From contig CAVXZE010000002.1 of assembly GCA_963766175.1 (NCBI GenBank), positions 62,001 to 126,000 of the forward strand: DNA of 64,000 nt, written 5' to 3'. The stretch comes from CAVXZE01 sp963766175 (lineage in GTDB: Bacteria; Myxococcota_A; UBA9160; UBA6930). This document shows positions 8,509 to 18,277 of the stretch, one piece after another. The translations under genes and the position numbers were made by a program. The notes under the pieces were generated by a model. It did not search any database. It saw only the letters and a program-made list of their open reading frames with translations, and was not told the origin of the DNA. The stretch's first letter is position 1, and every line of letters starts with the position of its first letter.

Positions 8509-9609
8509 TTAGCCCCGACCCTGGGGTCGCTCGTGAGCCGGCTCCTGCTGGGTCAGACAGTGGACGCCGCCGAGGCCCACGACCAGCTCGCGGGCCGGAA
8601 TCGGGACCACCTCGCGGTCGGGGAGGAGCTCGCGGAGGATGGCGAGCGCGCGGGCGTCGCTCGTGGCCTCGAACACCGGGACCAGGGCGACCCCGTTGGC
8701 GAGATAGAAGTTGGCGTAGCTGGCGGGGCAGCGCAGACCTCCGAACCGCAGCGGTGGGGGCATGGGCAGGGTCACCACTGCCAGCCGTTTCCCGTCCTGG
8801 TCGCGCATCCCCCGGAGCCTGCGCAGGTTTTCGGCGAGCGGCGCGTGGTTCGGATCCTGCGGATCCTCCTCCTCTGCCGCCACCACCGTGCTGGGATCCA
8901 CGAAGCGGCAGAGGTCATCGACGTGGCCGTCGGTGTCGTCGCCCTCGATGCCCCCGGCGAGCCACAGCACGTTGGTCGCACCAAGTGTGTCGTGGAGGAG
9001 AAGCTCGAGAACCTCTCGGGTCCGGGAGGGTCCCCGGTGCGAGTCCGACACGCGCCCCCGGTCCGGACTCATCACGGGGCCCCGGTTCGGGTTCAACAGA
9101 CAAGACTCGGTGGTGAGCACGCTGCCACACCCGTTCCCGTCCACCGAGCCGCCTTCCAGAACGACGTCCACCCCGAAGCGCCGCATCCGCCGCGCTTCGG
9201 CGATGGCCCGGGGAATTCGGTCGTCCAGATCCCAGGGCGGGTATTTTCGGCCCCAGGAATCGAAGCGGAAGTCCACCACCGCGACCTGGTTCGCCTTCTT
9301 CACGAAGACCGGCCCGTGGTCGCGAATCCAGGCGTCGTTGGTGGGAAATCGATGGAACTCCAGGCTCCTCTCGATCCCCGCCTGGGAGAGGCGCCGCCGC
9401 GCTGCCTCCTCCATCGCCGCGTCCAGAACGGTGATGCAGACCCGCTCCCTTGCGTGCAGGGCCCCCGCCATCTCGACGTAGCTCGCCACGACGGCCTCCA
9501 GCTGGCCCGGCCAGGTCTCCGGATTGTGCGGCCAGGCGAGCCAGGTGGCGTGGTGGGGCTCCCACTCCGCCGGCCAGCGGAATCCATGGCTCTGGGGGGT
9601 GGTGTCCAA
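8509..9609 (-). CDS. aguA: Agmatine deiminase
   Basis: A 366-residue porphyromonas-type peptidylarginine deiminase fold enzyme converting agmatine to N-carbamoylputrescine. Visible are 'FRWPAEWEPHHATWLAWPHNPETW' at the N-terminus, the active-site 'NDAWIRDHGPVFV', 'LEGGSVDGNGCGSVLTTESCLL', 'DDTDGHVDD', and the nucleophile Cys351 in 'GLGGVHCLTQQ'. The best start is TTG at 9609, which puts the conserved N-terminus at residue 10; no ATG lies close enough. It follows aguB by 52 bases on the same strand, giving a complete two-step route from agmatine to putrescine. Confidence 0.93.
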   Translation of the reverse strand: MDTTPQSHGFRWPAEWEPHHATWLAWPHNPETWPGQLEAVVASYVEMAGALHARERVCITVLDAAMEEAARRRLSQAGIERSLEFHRFPTNDAWIRDHGPVFVKKANQVAVVDFRFDSWGRKYPPWDLDDRIPRAIAEARRMRRFGVDVVLEGGSVDGNGCGSVLTTESCLLNPNRGPVMSPDRGRVSDSHRGPSRTREVLELLLHDTLGATNVLWLAGGIEGDDTDGHVDDLCRFVDPSTVVAAEEEDPQDPNHAPLAENLRRLRGMRDQDGKRLAVVTLPMPPPLRFGGLRCPASYANFYLANGVALVPVFEATSDARALAILRELLPDREVVPIPARELVVGLGGVHCLTQQEPAHERPQGRG

Positions 9610-9661
9610 GGCTCTCTCAGTCCCAGAAGCGGCGGAGGAATCGGCTGCCCACGGCCCGACC

Positions 9662-10573
<912 letters not shown>

Positions 10574-10733
10574 GGACTCTGAAGTACGGCACGGCCCCCC
10601 GCCCTGCAAGCCCCCGGGATGTGACCGGTGTTGTCACGGGGCCGCGCCATGCTCAGGGCCCGGTCTGGGGACCCGGTCTTGGCGCCCAGCCTTGGGACCC
10701 AGCCGGCAACCAGGAGAACAGGAGGACTCGCGA

Positions 10734-11276
10734 ATGACCCGCCGGCCCCTTCCGCCGTTTCTCGCCGGCGCGCTCCAGAGCGCCGGAATCACCGCGGCCT
10801 TCGTCGCCTTCGGGCTGGCATCGGCCGGCCTCTTCAGCCTCTACAATGGTCGTGTGACGGAATCGGAACAGCCCGCGATCTGGCTGGTGGACGGATTCAA
10901 TGTGCTCCACGCAGGAGTCCTGGAGGGCCGGGATCGGGGAGGTTGGTGGCGCGCGGCCAGCCGCGCGCAGCTCCTCGCGCTGGCCGGATCCTTCGACGAC
11001 CCGGAGGCCGAGCTGTGGATCGTCTTCGACGGTCCGCGAGCGGCGCCCGCGACGTCGGAGGCCCCCAGGCTGCGCGTGGTCTTCGCGCCCTCCGCTGACG
11101 AGTGGCTGCTGTCGCGCCTCCGGAGCGCCCCCGATCCCTCCCGGCTCGGCGTGGTCACCGGAGACCGCCGCCTGGCGATCCGCTCCCGCCGCCGCGGCGC
11201 CCAGGTGATCCGGCCCCGCGAGTTCCTCGACCGCTGCCGTGGCGCCGGTCCCGACGCGAGCGGCGAGCTGGGCTGA
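10734..11276 (+). CDS. NYN-like (YacP-type) domain protein with N-terminal hydrophobic segment
   Basis: A 180-residue protein. Residues 9-32 are hydrophobic ('ALQSAGITAAFVAFGLASAGLF'). The rest reads as a PIN/NYN-type ribonuclease fold: 'IWLVDGFNVLHAG' with the first metal-binding Asp, 'LWIVFDG', and 'GVVTGDRRLAIRSRRRGAQVIRPREFL'. NYN/YacP proteins are predicted RNases. ATG at 10734 has a good AGGAGGA ribosome site 9 bases upstream. A GTG further in would give a soluble form lacking the hydrophobic segment. The membrane anchor, if real, is unusual for the family. Confidence 0.75.
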   Translation: MTRRPLPPFLAGALQSAGITAAFVAFGLASAGLFSLYNGRVTESEQPAIWLVDGFNVLHAGVLEGRDRGGWWRAASRAQLLALAGSFDDPEAELWIVFDGPRAAPATSEAPRLRVVFAPSADEWLLSRLRSAPDPSRLGVVTGDRRLAIRSRRRGAQVIRPREFLDRCRGAGPDASGELG

Positions 11277-11316
11277 GAGCCGATCCCGGGTGGAAACCCG
11301 CTGAAATATTGGCTTC

Positions 11317-11328
11317 GACACCGGTGTC
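11317..11328. promoter_or_regulatory. Perfect 12-bp palindrome upstream of the MMPL transporter (candidate operator)
   Basis: GACACCGGTGTC is a perfect inverted repeat in the 241-base region between the NYN gene and the MMPL transporter, about 190 bases before its start. A spacing and symmetry of this kind is common for TetR-family operators. No regulator gene lies beside it, so the assignment is tentative. Confidence 0.35.
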
Positions 11329-11517
11329 ATACCCTCTCAGGCGAGGGGATCCGCACCCGACACCACTCGAATCAGTGGCCGATGGGGCTTGCCCTTCGAT
11401 TCGATCAGAAATAGGCTGCCACCTGGGTGCCAGCGGCCGGGGCCGCGGTGCCTTTGGCTCGTCCTTCGAGCGCGAGACCGACCCCCCAAAACTGGACTCC
11501 ACCAGCGCAGGAACCCC

Positions 11518-14500
11518 ATGGCCAAAGTACCCGAGCACCACGTCCGCGAAACCAGCACCCTCCAGCTCGCGCGCTTCGTCGTCAGGAATCGCGCCCTCGT
11601 CGCGACCTTCCTGATTCTCACCACGCTCTTCTTCCTGTATCCAACCCTCAACGCGATCACGACCGGTCTGGGCTTCCCGCTCCCTGGACCGGTGGTGCGC
11701 GTGGACGCCAGCGAGCGCGCTCTCTACCCCGATCATCCCTTCATCCACGCCCAGGACAAGTTCTCCAAGACCTTCGGCTCCTCGTCGGTCGTCGCGATCG
11801 CCCTGGTGGTGGAGGACGGGAACATCTTCACCCCCGAGACGCTGCTCAAGATCAAGCGCATCACCCAGTCGCTGGACGGTGTCGAGGCGAGCCCCGAGCT
11901 CCCCGCCTTCAACAGCCACACCGAGGAGCGCGACGAGCTCCGGGACCAGATCGAGGAGGCCGAGGAGGAGATCTCACCCCGAGAGCTGATGAAGCGGTTG
12001 GACCGCGCCTATCCGCCGTATCCGGTGAACCACGACCGGGTCCAGTCCCTCTACCACCGCAGCACCCGCGTGGTGACCATCGAGCCAGACGGCGCCATCG
12101 TCTCCGACGTACTGATCAAGAAGACGCCGAAGACCCAGGAGGACGCCGATCGGATTCGCGACGTCGTGCGCCAGAACCCGCCCTACATCTTCGGCCGCCT
12201 GGTGAGCCGGGACGAGAAGGGCGCCTTCATCATGGCCAACTTCAACGCCGACCGGCTCGCCAGCCGCGAGGTCTACCAGATCGTCTTCGACCACGTGCAG
12301 CGAATCAAAGCGGCCGAGGAGGACGCGAGGCACAAGATCTACGTCTCCGGCGCTCCCATCCTCACCGGCTGGATTCTCAAGCACGCCTTCGAGATCGGCA
12401 TGTACGTGGCGCTCACGGTGCTCGCCACCTTCGGCCTCCTGCTCGCCTACTTCCGCCGGCTCCACGGGGTGCTCATCCCCTTCACCGCCGCCATCGCCAC
12501 GGCGATCTGGGGCCTCGGCTTCACCGGCTGGGCGGGGATCACCTTCGACCCGCTGGTGCTGGTGATCCCGATGATCATCACCGCCCGTGCGGTCTCCCAC
12601 ACCGTGCAGATGGCCGAGCGCTTCTTCGAGGACTACGAGCTGCTGATGCCGCAGTTCGGCGGCGACAAGGAGAAGGCGAAGGTCGAGGCCGCCACCGCAG
12701 CGATGGCGGAGCTGATCGTGCCCGGCACCCTCGGGATCGTGACCGACGTCCTGGGTCTGCTGGTCATTCTGATCACCTCGATCCCGCAGATGCGCGACCT
12801 CGCCACCTTCGGCGCATTCTGGGTCATCTGCATCATCTTCACCGTGGAGATCCTGCTCCCGGTGATGATCTGCTACCTGCCGCCGCCCTCCAACCCGGAG
12901 CACTACCTGCCGGGCTTCATGATCCGCACGATGGGCTGGATCGGTCGAGTCGTGACCGACCCCGTCGGCAAGTACGTGGTGGCCGGAACCGCGGTCGTGC
13001 TCCTCGGCGCCTCCACCTACATCGTCTTCACCCGATCGACGATCGGGGAGGCGAACCCGGGCTCCTTCCTGCTCTGGCCCGACCACGAGTTCAACGTCGC
13101 CACGGCGGCGATCGCCGACAAGTTCGGCGGCGTGGACTCGCTGGTGGTCTACGCCGACGGCGACCGGGAGAACGCCTGCGCGGACCCGGAGCCGATCCGG
13201 CGCATGGAGGAGTTCGAGCGCTGGATGGGGATGAACACCTCCATGGGCATCTCGGTCTCGATCGCGCCGATCATCAAGTCCTACTGGCGCCAGAACCACT
13301 ACGGCGATCCCAAGTGGTACTTCCTCCCCCGGCATCCGGGGACGGTGCGGGAGACGCTCTTTCAGCTGAAGACGAACGGACCGCCGGGCTTCCTGCGCCC
13401 CTACACAACGGACGACAACCGCAAGGCCAACCTGTCCTTCTTCTACCCCGACCACCGGGGAGAAACCATCATGCTGGCGGTGGAGGCGGCCAACGAGTTC
13501 ATCAAGCGCAACCCGATCGGCCAGGTGAACCTGCGGCTCGACATCGACCGGGCGAAGGAAAACGACGGTTTCTTCTCCTACAACAGCCTGGCCGACAAGT
13601 TCTACTACATGATCGGCCCGATCCTTCCGCCGCGGAACCACACCATGCGAGTGTCGATCCGCAACGACGACGAGAGCTACCAGCACCTCGAGGTCGCGCC
13701 CGCGAGCCAGGAGGAGCTTCCGGAGTGGCTGGAGGAGTTCAATGAATCGGCCATGTACGACTACGAGGAGGAGCTCGACGCCACCGAGGAGGGCGAGTTC
13801 TTCTTCTGGCCGGAGGACCTCGCCGAATGGGGGCCCGAAGACGTCACGGCCTGGTGGGAGAGCGATGAGCTCGGCATTCGGGCGGTGGCGACCCACACCA
13901 AGAACCTGATCGTCCACGATCTCAAGGCCGTGGATGGCGTCCCCAAGTACCAGCCCACCAACTCCTGGACCCGGGGTGTGCAGTTCGTGATGGCGGGCGG
14001 CGTGATGGGCATCCTGGCCGCCATCAACGACGAGGTGGAGCGCGGCCACGTGGCCAATATCTCGCTGATCCTGCTGGTGATCTACGTGCTGCAGGCCCTC
14101 ACCTACCGCTCGCTCTGGAGCGGGACCATCATCGTGATCCAGCTCGCCACGGCGACGATGATCTCGCTCGCCTACATGGCGCTCAAGGGCGTGGGTCTCA
14201 ACATCAACACCCTGCCGGTTCAGTCGGTGGGCGTGGGGATCGGGGTGGACTACGCCATCTACATCGTCGACCGGATCCGCCAGGAGGTGGCCGAGACCGG
14301 AGGCGACATCGACGAGGCGGTGCGCCGGTCCGTCAGCACGACCGGGATGGCCGTGACCTTCACCGCCAGCACCATCGTCGGCGGAATCGTTCTCTGGAGC
14401 TTCTCGAATCTCCGCTTCCAGGCCGAGATGGCCCAGCTGCTGGTGATCCTGATGGTCGTCAACATGCTGGGAGCGATCACCATCGTTCCGGCTTTCTACT

Positions 14501-14568
14501 CGATCGTGAAGCCGAAGTTCGCGCGGGCCCTCCACGAGGAACAGCAGCGCGCAGCCGCCGAACAGTGA
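11518..14568 (+). CDS. RND superfamily (MMPL-type) transporter
   Basis: A 1016-residue inner-membrane transporter with the RND/MMPL design: a first TM helix at about residues 25-45, a periplasmic domain, six TM helices, a second TM/periplasmic pair and six more TM helices. The first bundle contains 'FDPLVLVIPMIITARAVSHTVQM'. The second contains 'QSVGVGIGVDYAIYIVDRI', where GxGxDY is the proton-relay aspartate motif of the family. MMPL proteins usually export lipids or hydrophobic substrates using the proton gradient. The start ATG at 11518 follows 'AGGA'. The second periplasmic loop is notably acidic (residues 740-790). No LolA-like partner gene is adjacent here, unlike the fusion gene at 41-46 kb. 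Confidence 0.93.
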   Translation: MAKVPEHHVRETSTLQLARFVVRNRALVATFLILTTLFFLYPTLNAITTGLGFPLPGPVVRVDASERALYPDHPFIHAQDKFSKTFGSSSVVAIALVVEDGNIFTPETLLKIKRITQSLDGVEASPELPAFNSHTEERDELRDQIEEAEEEISPRELMKRLDRAYPPYPVNHDRVQSLYHRSTRVVTIEPDGAIVSDVLIKKTPKTQEDADRIRDVVRQNPPYIFGRLVSRDEKGAFIMANFNADRLASREVYQIVFDHVQRIKAAEEDARHKIYVSGAPILTGWILKHAFEIGMYVALTVLATFGLLLAYFRRLHGVLIPFTAAIATAIWGLGFTGWAGITFDPLVLVIPMIITARAVSHTVQMAERFFEDYELLMPQFGGDKEKAKVEAATAAMAELIVPGTLGIVTDVLGLLVILITSIPQMRDLATFGAFWVICIIFTVEILLPVMICYLPPPSNPEHYLPGFMIRTMGWIGRVVTDPVGKYVVAGTAVVLLGASTYIVFTRSTIGEANPGSFLLWPDHEFNVATAAIADKFGGVDSLVVYADGDRENACADPEPIRRMEEFERWMGMNTSMGISVSIAPIIKSYWRQNHYGDPKWYFLPRHPGTVRETLFQLKTNGPPGFLRPYTTDDNRKANLSFFYPDHRGETIMLAVEAANEFIKRNPIGQVNLRLDIDRAKENDGFFSYNSLADKFYYMIGPILPPRNHTMRVSIRNDDESYQHLEVAPASQEELPEWLEEFNESAMYDYEEELDATEEGEFFFWPEDLAEWGPEDVTAWWESDELGIRAVATHTKNLIVHDLKAVDGVPKYQPTNSWTRGVQFVMAGGVMGILAAINDEVERGHVANISLILLVIYVLQALTYRSLWSGTIIVIQLATATMISLAYMALKGVGLNINTLPVQSVGVGIGVDYAIYIVDRIRQEVAETGGDIDEAVRRSVSTTGMAVTFTASTIVGGIVLWSFSNLRFQAEMAQLLVILMVVNMLGAITIVPAFYSIVKPKFARALHEEQQRAAAEQ

Positions 14569-14570
14569 GG

Positions 14571-14651
14571 CGGTGCCGGGGGCGGCCAGCGCCGCCCCCG
14601 GCACCGGCCGCTGACCCGCATTTCGCACCCGCCTGGCTGGTGAGAAATGCG
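14571..14651. terminator. Two hairpins between convergent MMPL and ppsR genes
   Basis: A very strong GC hairpin (14571-14606) has a perfect 16-bp stem around a 4-base loop, beginning 2 bases after the MMPL stop. A second inverted repeat, CGCATTTC/GAAATGCG (14617-14624 with 14644-14651), lies just before the stop of the convergent gene. Neither has a clear T-run, so termination may be bidirectional or factor-assisted. Confidence 0.6.
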
Positions 14652-14653
14652 AG

Positions 14654-15487
14654 CTAGGGAAAGGCGACCTCCTGCTCCGTTGCCAGCAGCTCGAGGATCC
14701 GCGAGGCGTTCTCCTCGACTGCCCTGCCGGAGATGTCGACGCTCCTCCAGCCATGGGCCCGGAAGAAGCGCAGGGCCCAGCGAAGCTCCGTGGCGACGGT
14801 TTCCGGATCCGCGTAGGCCAGGCGGGTCAAGGACGGCAACGAGCGCAGCCGGGCGCGGCGGATGGTCACCAGCGTCGCGGGGTCCAGCGTCAGGCCGAAG
14901 ACCCTGCTCGGTTCGATGTCGAGGAGCTCGCGGGGGGGATCGATGCCCGGCACCAGGGGAACGTTCCCGGTCTTGTAGCCCCGCTGGGCCAGGTACATGC
15001 AGACGGGGGTCTTCGAGGTCCGGGAGACCCCGGTGAGCACGATGTCGGCCTCGTAGAGGGTGCGGAGGTTGGTTCCGTCATCGTGCCGGACCGCGAACTC
15101 CACCGCGTCCACCCGCCGGAAATGCTCGTCCGTAAAGCCGTGCTGGGGCCCGGGGCGAAACTCGCGCTTCAGCCGGTAGTGCGAGGCCACCGTATCCATC
15201 ACCGGGCCCAGGAGATCGACGACGGGCACCTTCATCTCGATGCCCCGCTTCCGGATGGCATCCGCGATCGAGTCCCTCGACAGCGTGTAGAGCACGATGG
15301 CCCCCAGGTCGCGGGCGATCTCCATCATGCGCTGCACCTGGGATTCGTCCCGGATCTCGCCGAAGAACCGGTAACGCCAGCGGGTCCGGAACTGACTCAT
15401 GGCCGCGCGCGCTGCCGAAGCGGCCGTCTCACCCGTGTGGTCGGAGACCAGGAAGATCTCCGGTACCTTCTCCTCCGCCTTCGCCAT
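14654..15487 (-). CDS. ppsR: Pyruvate,phosphate dikinase / PEP synthase regulatory protein
   Basis: A 277-residue DUF299 protein: a bifunctional serine/threonine kinase and phosphorylase that inactivates and reactivates PEP synthase or pyruvate,phosphate dikinase. Signature parts are 'IFLVSDHTGETA' at residue 11, the P-loop GVSRTSKT (153-160), 'YLAQRGYKTGNVPLVPG' and 'IEPSRVFGLTLDP'. Length is normal. ATG at 15487 is supported by the conserved N-terminal strand. The target dikinase is not in the window, so PpsR versus PpdR specificity is open. It is divergent from leuS. Confidence 0.93.
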   Translation of the reverse strand: MAKAEEKVPEIFLVSDHTGETAASAARAAMSQFRTRWRYRFFGEIRDESQVQRMMEIARDLGAIVLYTLSRDSIADAIRKRGIEMKVPVVDLLGPVMDTVASHYRLKREFRPGPQHGFTDEHFRRVDAVEFAVRHDDGTNLRTLYEADIVLTGVSRTSKTPVCMYLAQRGYKTGNVPLVPGIDPPRELLDIEPSRVFGLTLDPATLVTIRRARLRSLPSLTRLAYADPETVATELRWALRFFRAHGWRSVDISGRAVEENASRILELLATEQEVAFP

Positions 15488-15584
15488 TGGCTAAAGCTAG
15501 CAGGTCACTGCGAGACCGTTGTAGCTCCACCCGGGCTGGGGCGGCGTTGACGACCGCCGGCAGGACCGGCACTTTCCACCGACC

Positions 15585-18221
15585 ATGCCCTACGACCCCA
15601 AGGCCATCGAGCCCCACTGGCAGCGCTACTGGATCGAGAACGAGACCTTCAAGGCGACGCTCGATCCCACCCGACCCAAGTTCTACGTGCTCGACATGTT
15701 CCCCTACCCGTCCAGTGAGGGACTCCACGTCGGGCACCCGAAGGGCTACATCAGCACCGACGCCATCTCGCGCTACAAGCGAATGCGCGGTCTCAACGTG
15801 CTGCACCCGATGGGCTGGGACGCCTTCGGCCTGCCCGCCGAGCAGCACGCCATCGAGACGGGGACCCATCCCCGTGAGACCACCCAGAAGAACGTCGACA
15901 ACTACCGGCGCCAGCTCCGGAGCCTGGGGCTCAGCTACGACTGGTCCCGCGAGATCGACACCACCGATCCCAAGTACGTGAAATGGACCCAGTGGATCTT
16001 CGCCAAGCTCTACGAACGGGGCCTGGCCTACGAAGCCGAGGTGCCGGTGAACTGGTGTCCGGCCCTGGGCACCGTCCTCGCCAACGAAGAGGTGATCGGC
16101 GGAAAGAGCGAGCGCGGCGGTCACCCGGTGGTGCGACTGCCCATGCGTCAGTGGATGCTGCGCATCACCCACTACGCGGAGCGATTGCTCGAGGATCTGG
16201 AGGAGGTCGACTGGCCGGATCGCATCAAGAAGATGCAGCAGGAGTGGATCGGGAGATCCGAGGGCGCGCGGGTCGAGTTCCCGGTGGTGGGTCGCGACGG
16301 CGAACTGATCGAGATCTTCACCACCCGTTCCGACACCCTCTTCGGCGCCACCTACATGGTGCTGGCACCCGAGCATCCACTCGTCGCGAGGATCACCAGC
16401 GACGATACCCGGGCCGCCGTGGACGCCTATGTCGACGCCACTGCCCGCAAGAGCGAGCGTTCCCGGCAGGCCGAAGGCGAGGAGAAGACCGGGGTCTTCA
16501 TCGGCGCCTACGCCGAGAATCCCGTCAACGGCGAGCACATCCCCATCTGGATCGCCGACTACGTCCTGGCCGGCTACGGAACCGGCGCCATCATGGCCGT
16601 CCCCGGACACGACGAGCGCGACTACGCCTTCGCCAAGACCTTCGACCTGCCCATCGTGGAGGTGGTGAAGGGAGGAGACCTCTCGCGGGAGGCCTTCGTG
16701 GGAGTCGGCACCTCGGTGAACTCCAACTTCCTGGACGGTCTCGAGACTCCGGCCGCCATCGAGAAGATGAACCAGTGGCTGGAGCAAGAGGGCAAGGGCG
16801 AAGCGACCATCAGCTACAAGCTGCGGGACTGGCTCTTCAGTCGACAGCGCTACTGGGGCGAGCCCTTCCCCGTGATCCACCTCGAGGACGGAACCTGCAA
16901 GCTGTTACCCGAGGACGAGCTTCCGGTGCTGATTCCCGATCTCGAGGATTTTGCGCCCAGCGGTGGCTTCGAGACCCCGCTCTCGCGGGCGACGGAGTGG
17001 ATCGAGACCCGGGACCCGGAATCCGGCGCCCCGGCTCGCCGCGACCCGAACACCATGCCCCAGTGGGCCGGAAGCTGCTGGTACTTCCTGCGCTTCTGCG
17101 ACCCGGGAAACGACCAGGTCGCCTTTTCCCCCGAGGCCGAGAGCTATTGGATGCCCGTCGACCTCTACGTCGGCGGCGCCGAGCACGCCGTCCTGCACCT
17201 GCTCTACTCCCGCTTCTGGCACAAGGTGCTCTACGACGTGGGCGTGGTGCACACCAAGGAGCCCTTCCAGAAGCTGCTGAACCCGGGGATGATCCTCGGC
17301 TACAGCTACCGCTACTACGACGACAACCTCTCCGACGACCCCTCGGCCACGCCCCGGGTCTACCCGGCCTCGGCGGTGCGCCTGGAGGGGGAGACGGCCG
17401 TCGCCGCGGAGAGCGGCGAAGAGGTGAAGGCGCGCTGGGTGCACCAGAAGGAGGTGCGCCGGGACCAGGACGGCAGGCCTCTGCACCCGACACTCGACGA
17501 CGTCGTCCTGGAAGAGGTCGTCGAGAAGATGTCCAAGAGCCGGGGAAACGTGCTCTCGCCCGACGAGGTGATCGCCGAGTACGGCGCCGACAGCATGCGC
17601 CTCTACGAGCTCTTCATGGGACCGCTGGAGAAGGGAGCCCCCTGGTCCACCGACGGGATCCCCGGCTGCTTCCGCTTCCTGCAGCGCGCCTACCGGCTGA
17701 TCGTCGACGAGGAGAGCGAGGCAGAGCCGCTGCGCGCGCTGGCGGACGGCGACGGCACCGAGACGCAGGCGAGGCTCACCGCCCGCACCATCGACGGTGT
17801 CACCAGGGACCTGGAGAACACGCAGCCCAACACAGCCATCTCCAAGCTGATGATCTGGAGCCGCGACATCACCAGGGACGGCCCGCTGCCGCGCAAGGCC
17901 GCCGAGGCCTTCCTGCTGATGCTCTCCCCCTTCGCGCCGCACCTGGCCGAGGAGCTCTGGAACCGCCTCGGGCATCCGGAGTCGCTCACCTACGAGCCGT
18001 GGCCGGAAGCCGACCCCGCGCTCCTGGTGGCGGACACCATGACGCTCGCCGTGCAGGTGAACGGCAAGCGTCGCGACGAGATCGAAGTCCCCACCGACGC
18101 CGACGAGGAGGCGATCAAGGCCGCGGCCCTCGCCTCGGAGAAGGTGCAGAGGCACGTGGGGGGCAAGGAGCCGCGCAGGGTCATCCTGGTGAAGGGGCGG
18201 CTCGTGAACGTGGTGGTCTGA
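15585..18221 (+). CDS. leuS: Leucyl-tRNA synthetase
   Basis: An 878-residue class Ia synthetase charging tRNA-Leu. The HIGH signature is HVGH at residues 48-51 and KMSKS is at 648-652, both intact. The CP1 editing domain sits between them ('TTRSDTLFGATYMVLAPEHPL', with the threonine-rich editing pocket, and 'GTGAIMAVPGHDERD'). The C-terminal anticodon-binding domain ends 'VQVNGKRRDEIEVP...RVILVKGRLVNVVV', as in typical bacterial LeuRS. Start ATG 15585 begins the usual 'YDPKAIEPHWQRYW'. The insert around residues 575-640 is longer than in E. coli LeuRS. No T-box or leader is apparent in the 97-base upstream gap. Confidence 0.97.
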   Translation: MPYDPKAIEPHWQRYWIENETFKATLDPTRPKFYVLDMFPYPSSEGLHVGHPKGYISTDAISRYKRMRGLNVLHPMGWDAFGLPAEQHAIETGTHPRETTQKNVDNYRRQLRSLGLSYDWSREIDTTDPKYVKWTQWIFAKLYERGLAYEAEVPVNWCPALGTVLANEEVIGGKSERGGHPVVRLPMRQWMLRITHYAERLLEDLEEVDWPDRIKKMQQEWIGRSEGARVEFPVVGRDGELIEIFTTRSDTLFGATYMVLAPEHPLVARITSDDTRAAVDAYVDATARKSERSRQAEGEEKTGVFIGAYAENPVNGEHIPIWIADYVLAGYGTGAIMAVPGHDERDYAFAKTFDLPIVEVVKGGDLSREAFVGVGTSVNSNFLDGLETPAAIEKMNQWLEQEGKGEATISYKLRDWLFSRQRYWGEPFPVIHLEDGTCKLLPEDELPVLIPDLEDFAPSGGFETPLSRATEWIETRDPESGAPARRDPNTMPQWAGSCWYFLRFCDPGNDQVAFSPEAESYWMPVDLYVGGAEHAVLHLLYSRFWHKVLYDVGVVHTKEPFQKLLNPGMILGYSYRYYDDNLSDDPSATPRVYPASAVRLEGETAVAAESGEEVKARWVHQKEVRRDQDGRPLHPTLDDVVLEEVVEKMSKSRGNVLSPDEVIAEYGADSMRLYELFMGPLEKGAPWSTDGIPGCFRFLQRAYRLIVDEESEAEPLRALADGDGTETQARLTARTIDGVTRDLENTQPNTAISKLMIWSRDITRDGPLPRKAAEAFLLMLSPFAPHLAEELWNRLGHPESLTYEPWPEADPALLVADTMTLAVQVNGKRRDEIEVPTDADEEAIKAAALASEKVQRHVGGKEPRRVILVKGRLVNVVV

Positions 18222-18277
18222 GACCGCGGTGCCCCCTGCCATTGCGCTCGCCGGGCCGCCGAGCGAGGAATCTCCTG

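Noticed and set aside
11974..14754. A 926-residue minus-strand open frame opposite the MMPL transporter
   Set aside because: It is a His/Asp/Arg-rich shadow of the real plus-strand gene, with no domain and no ribosome site; long antisense frames are expected at this GC content.
15983..18240. Long upstream extension of the SGNH hydrolase frame through leuS
   Set aside because: It overlaps leuS in another frame; the conserved GDSL block begins right after ATG 18278, which has a good ribosome site.
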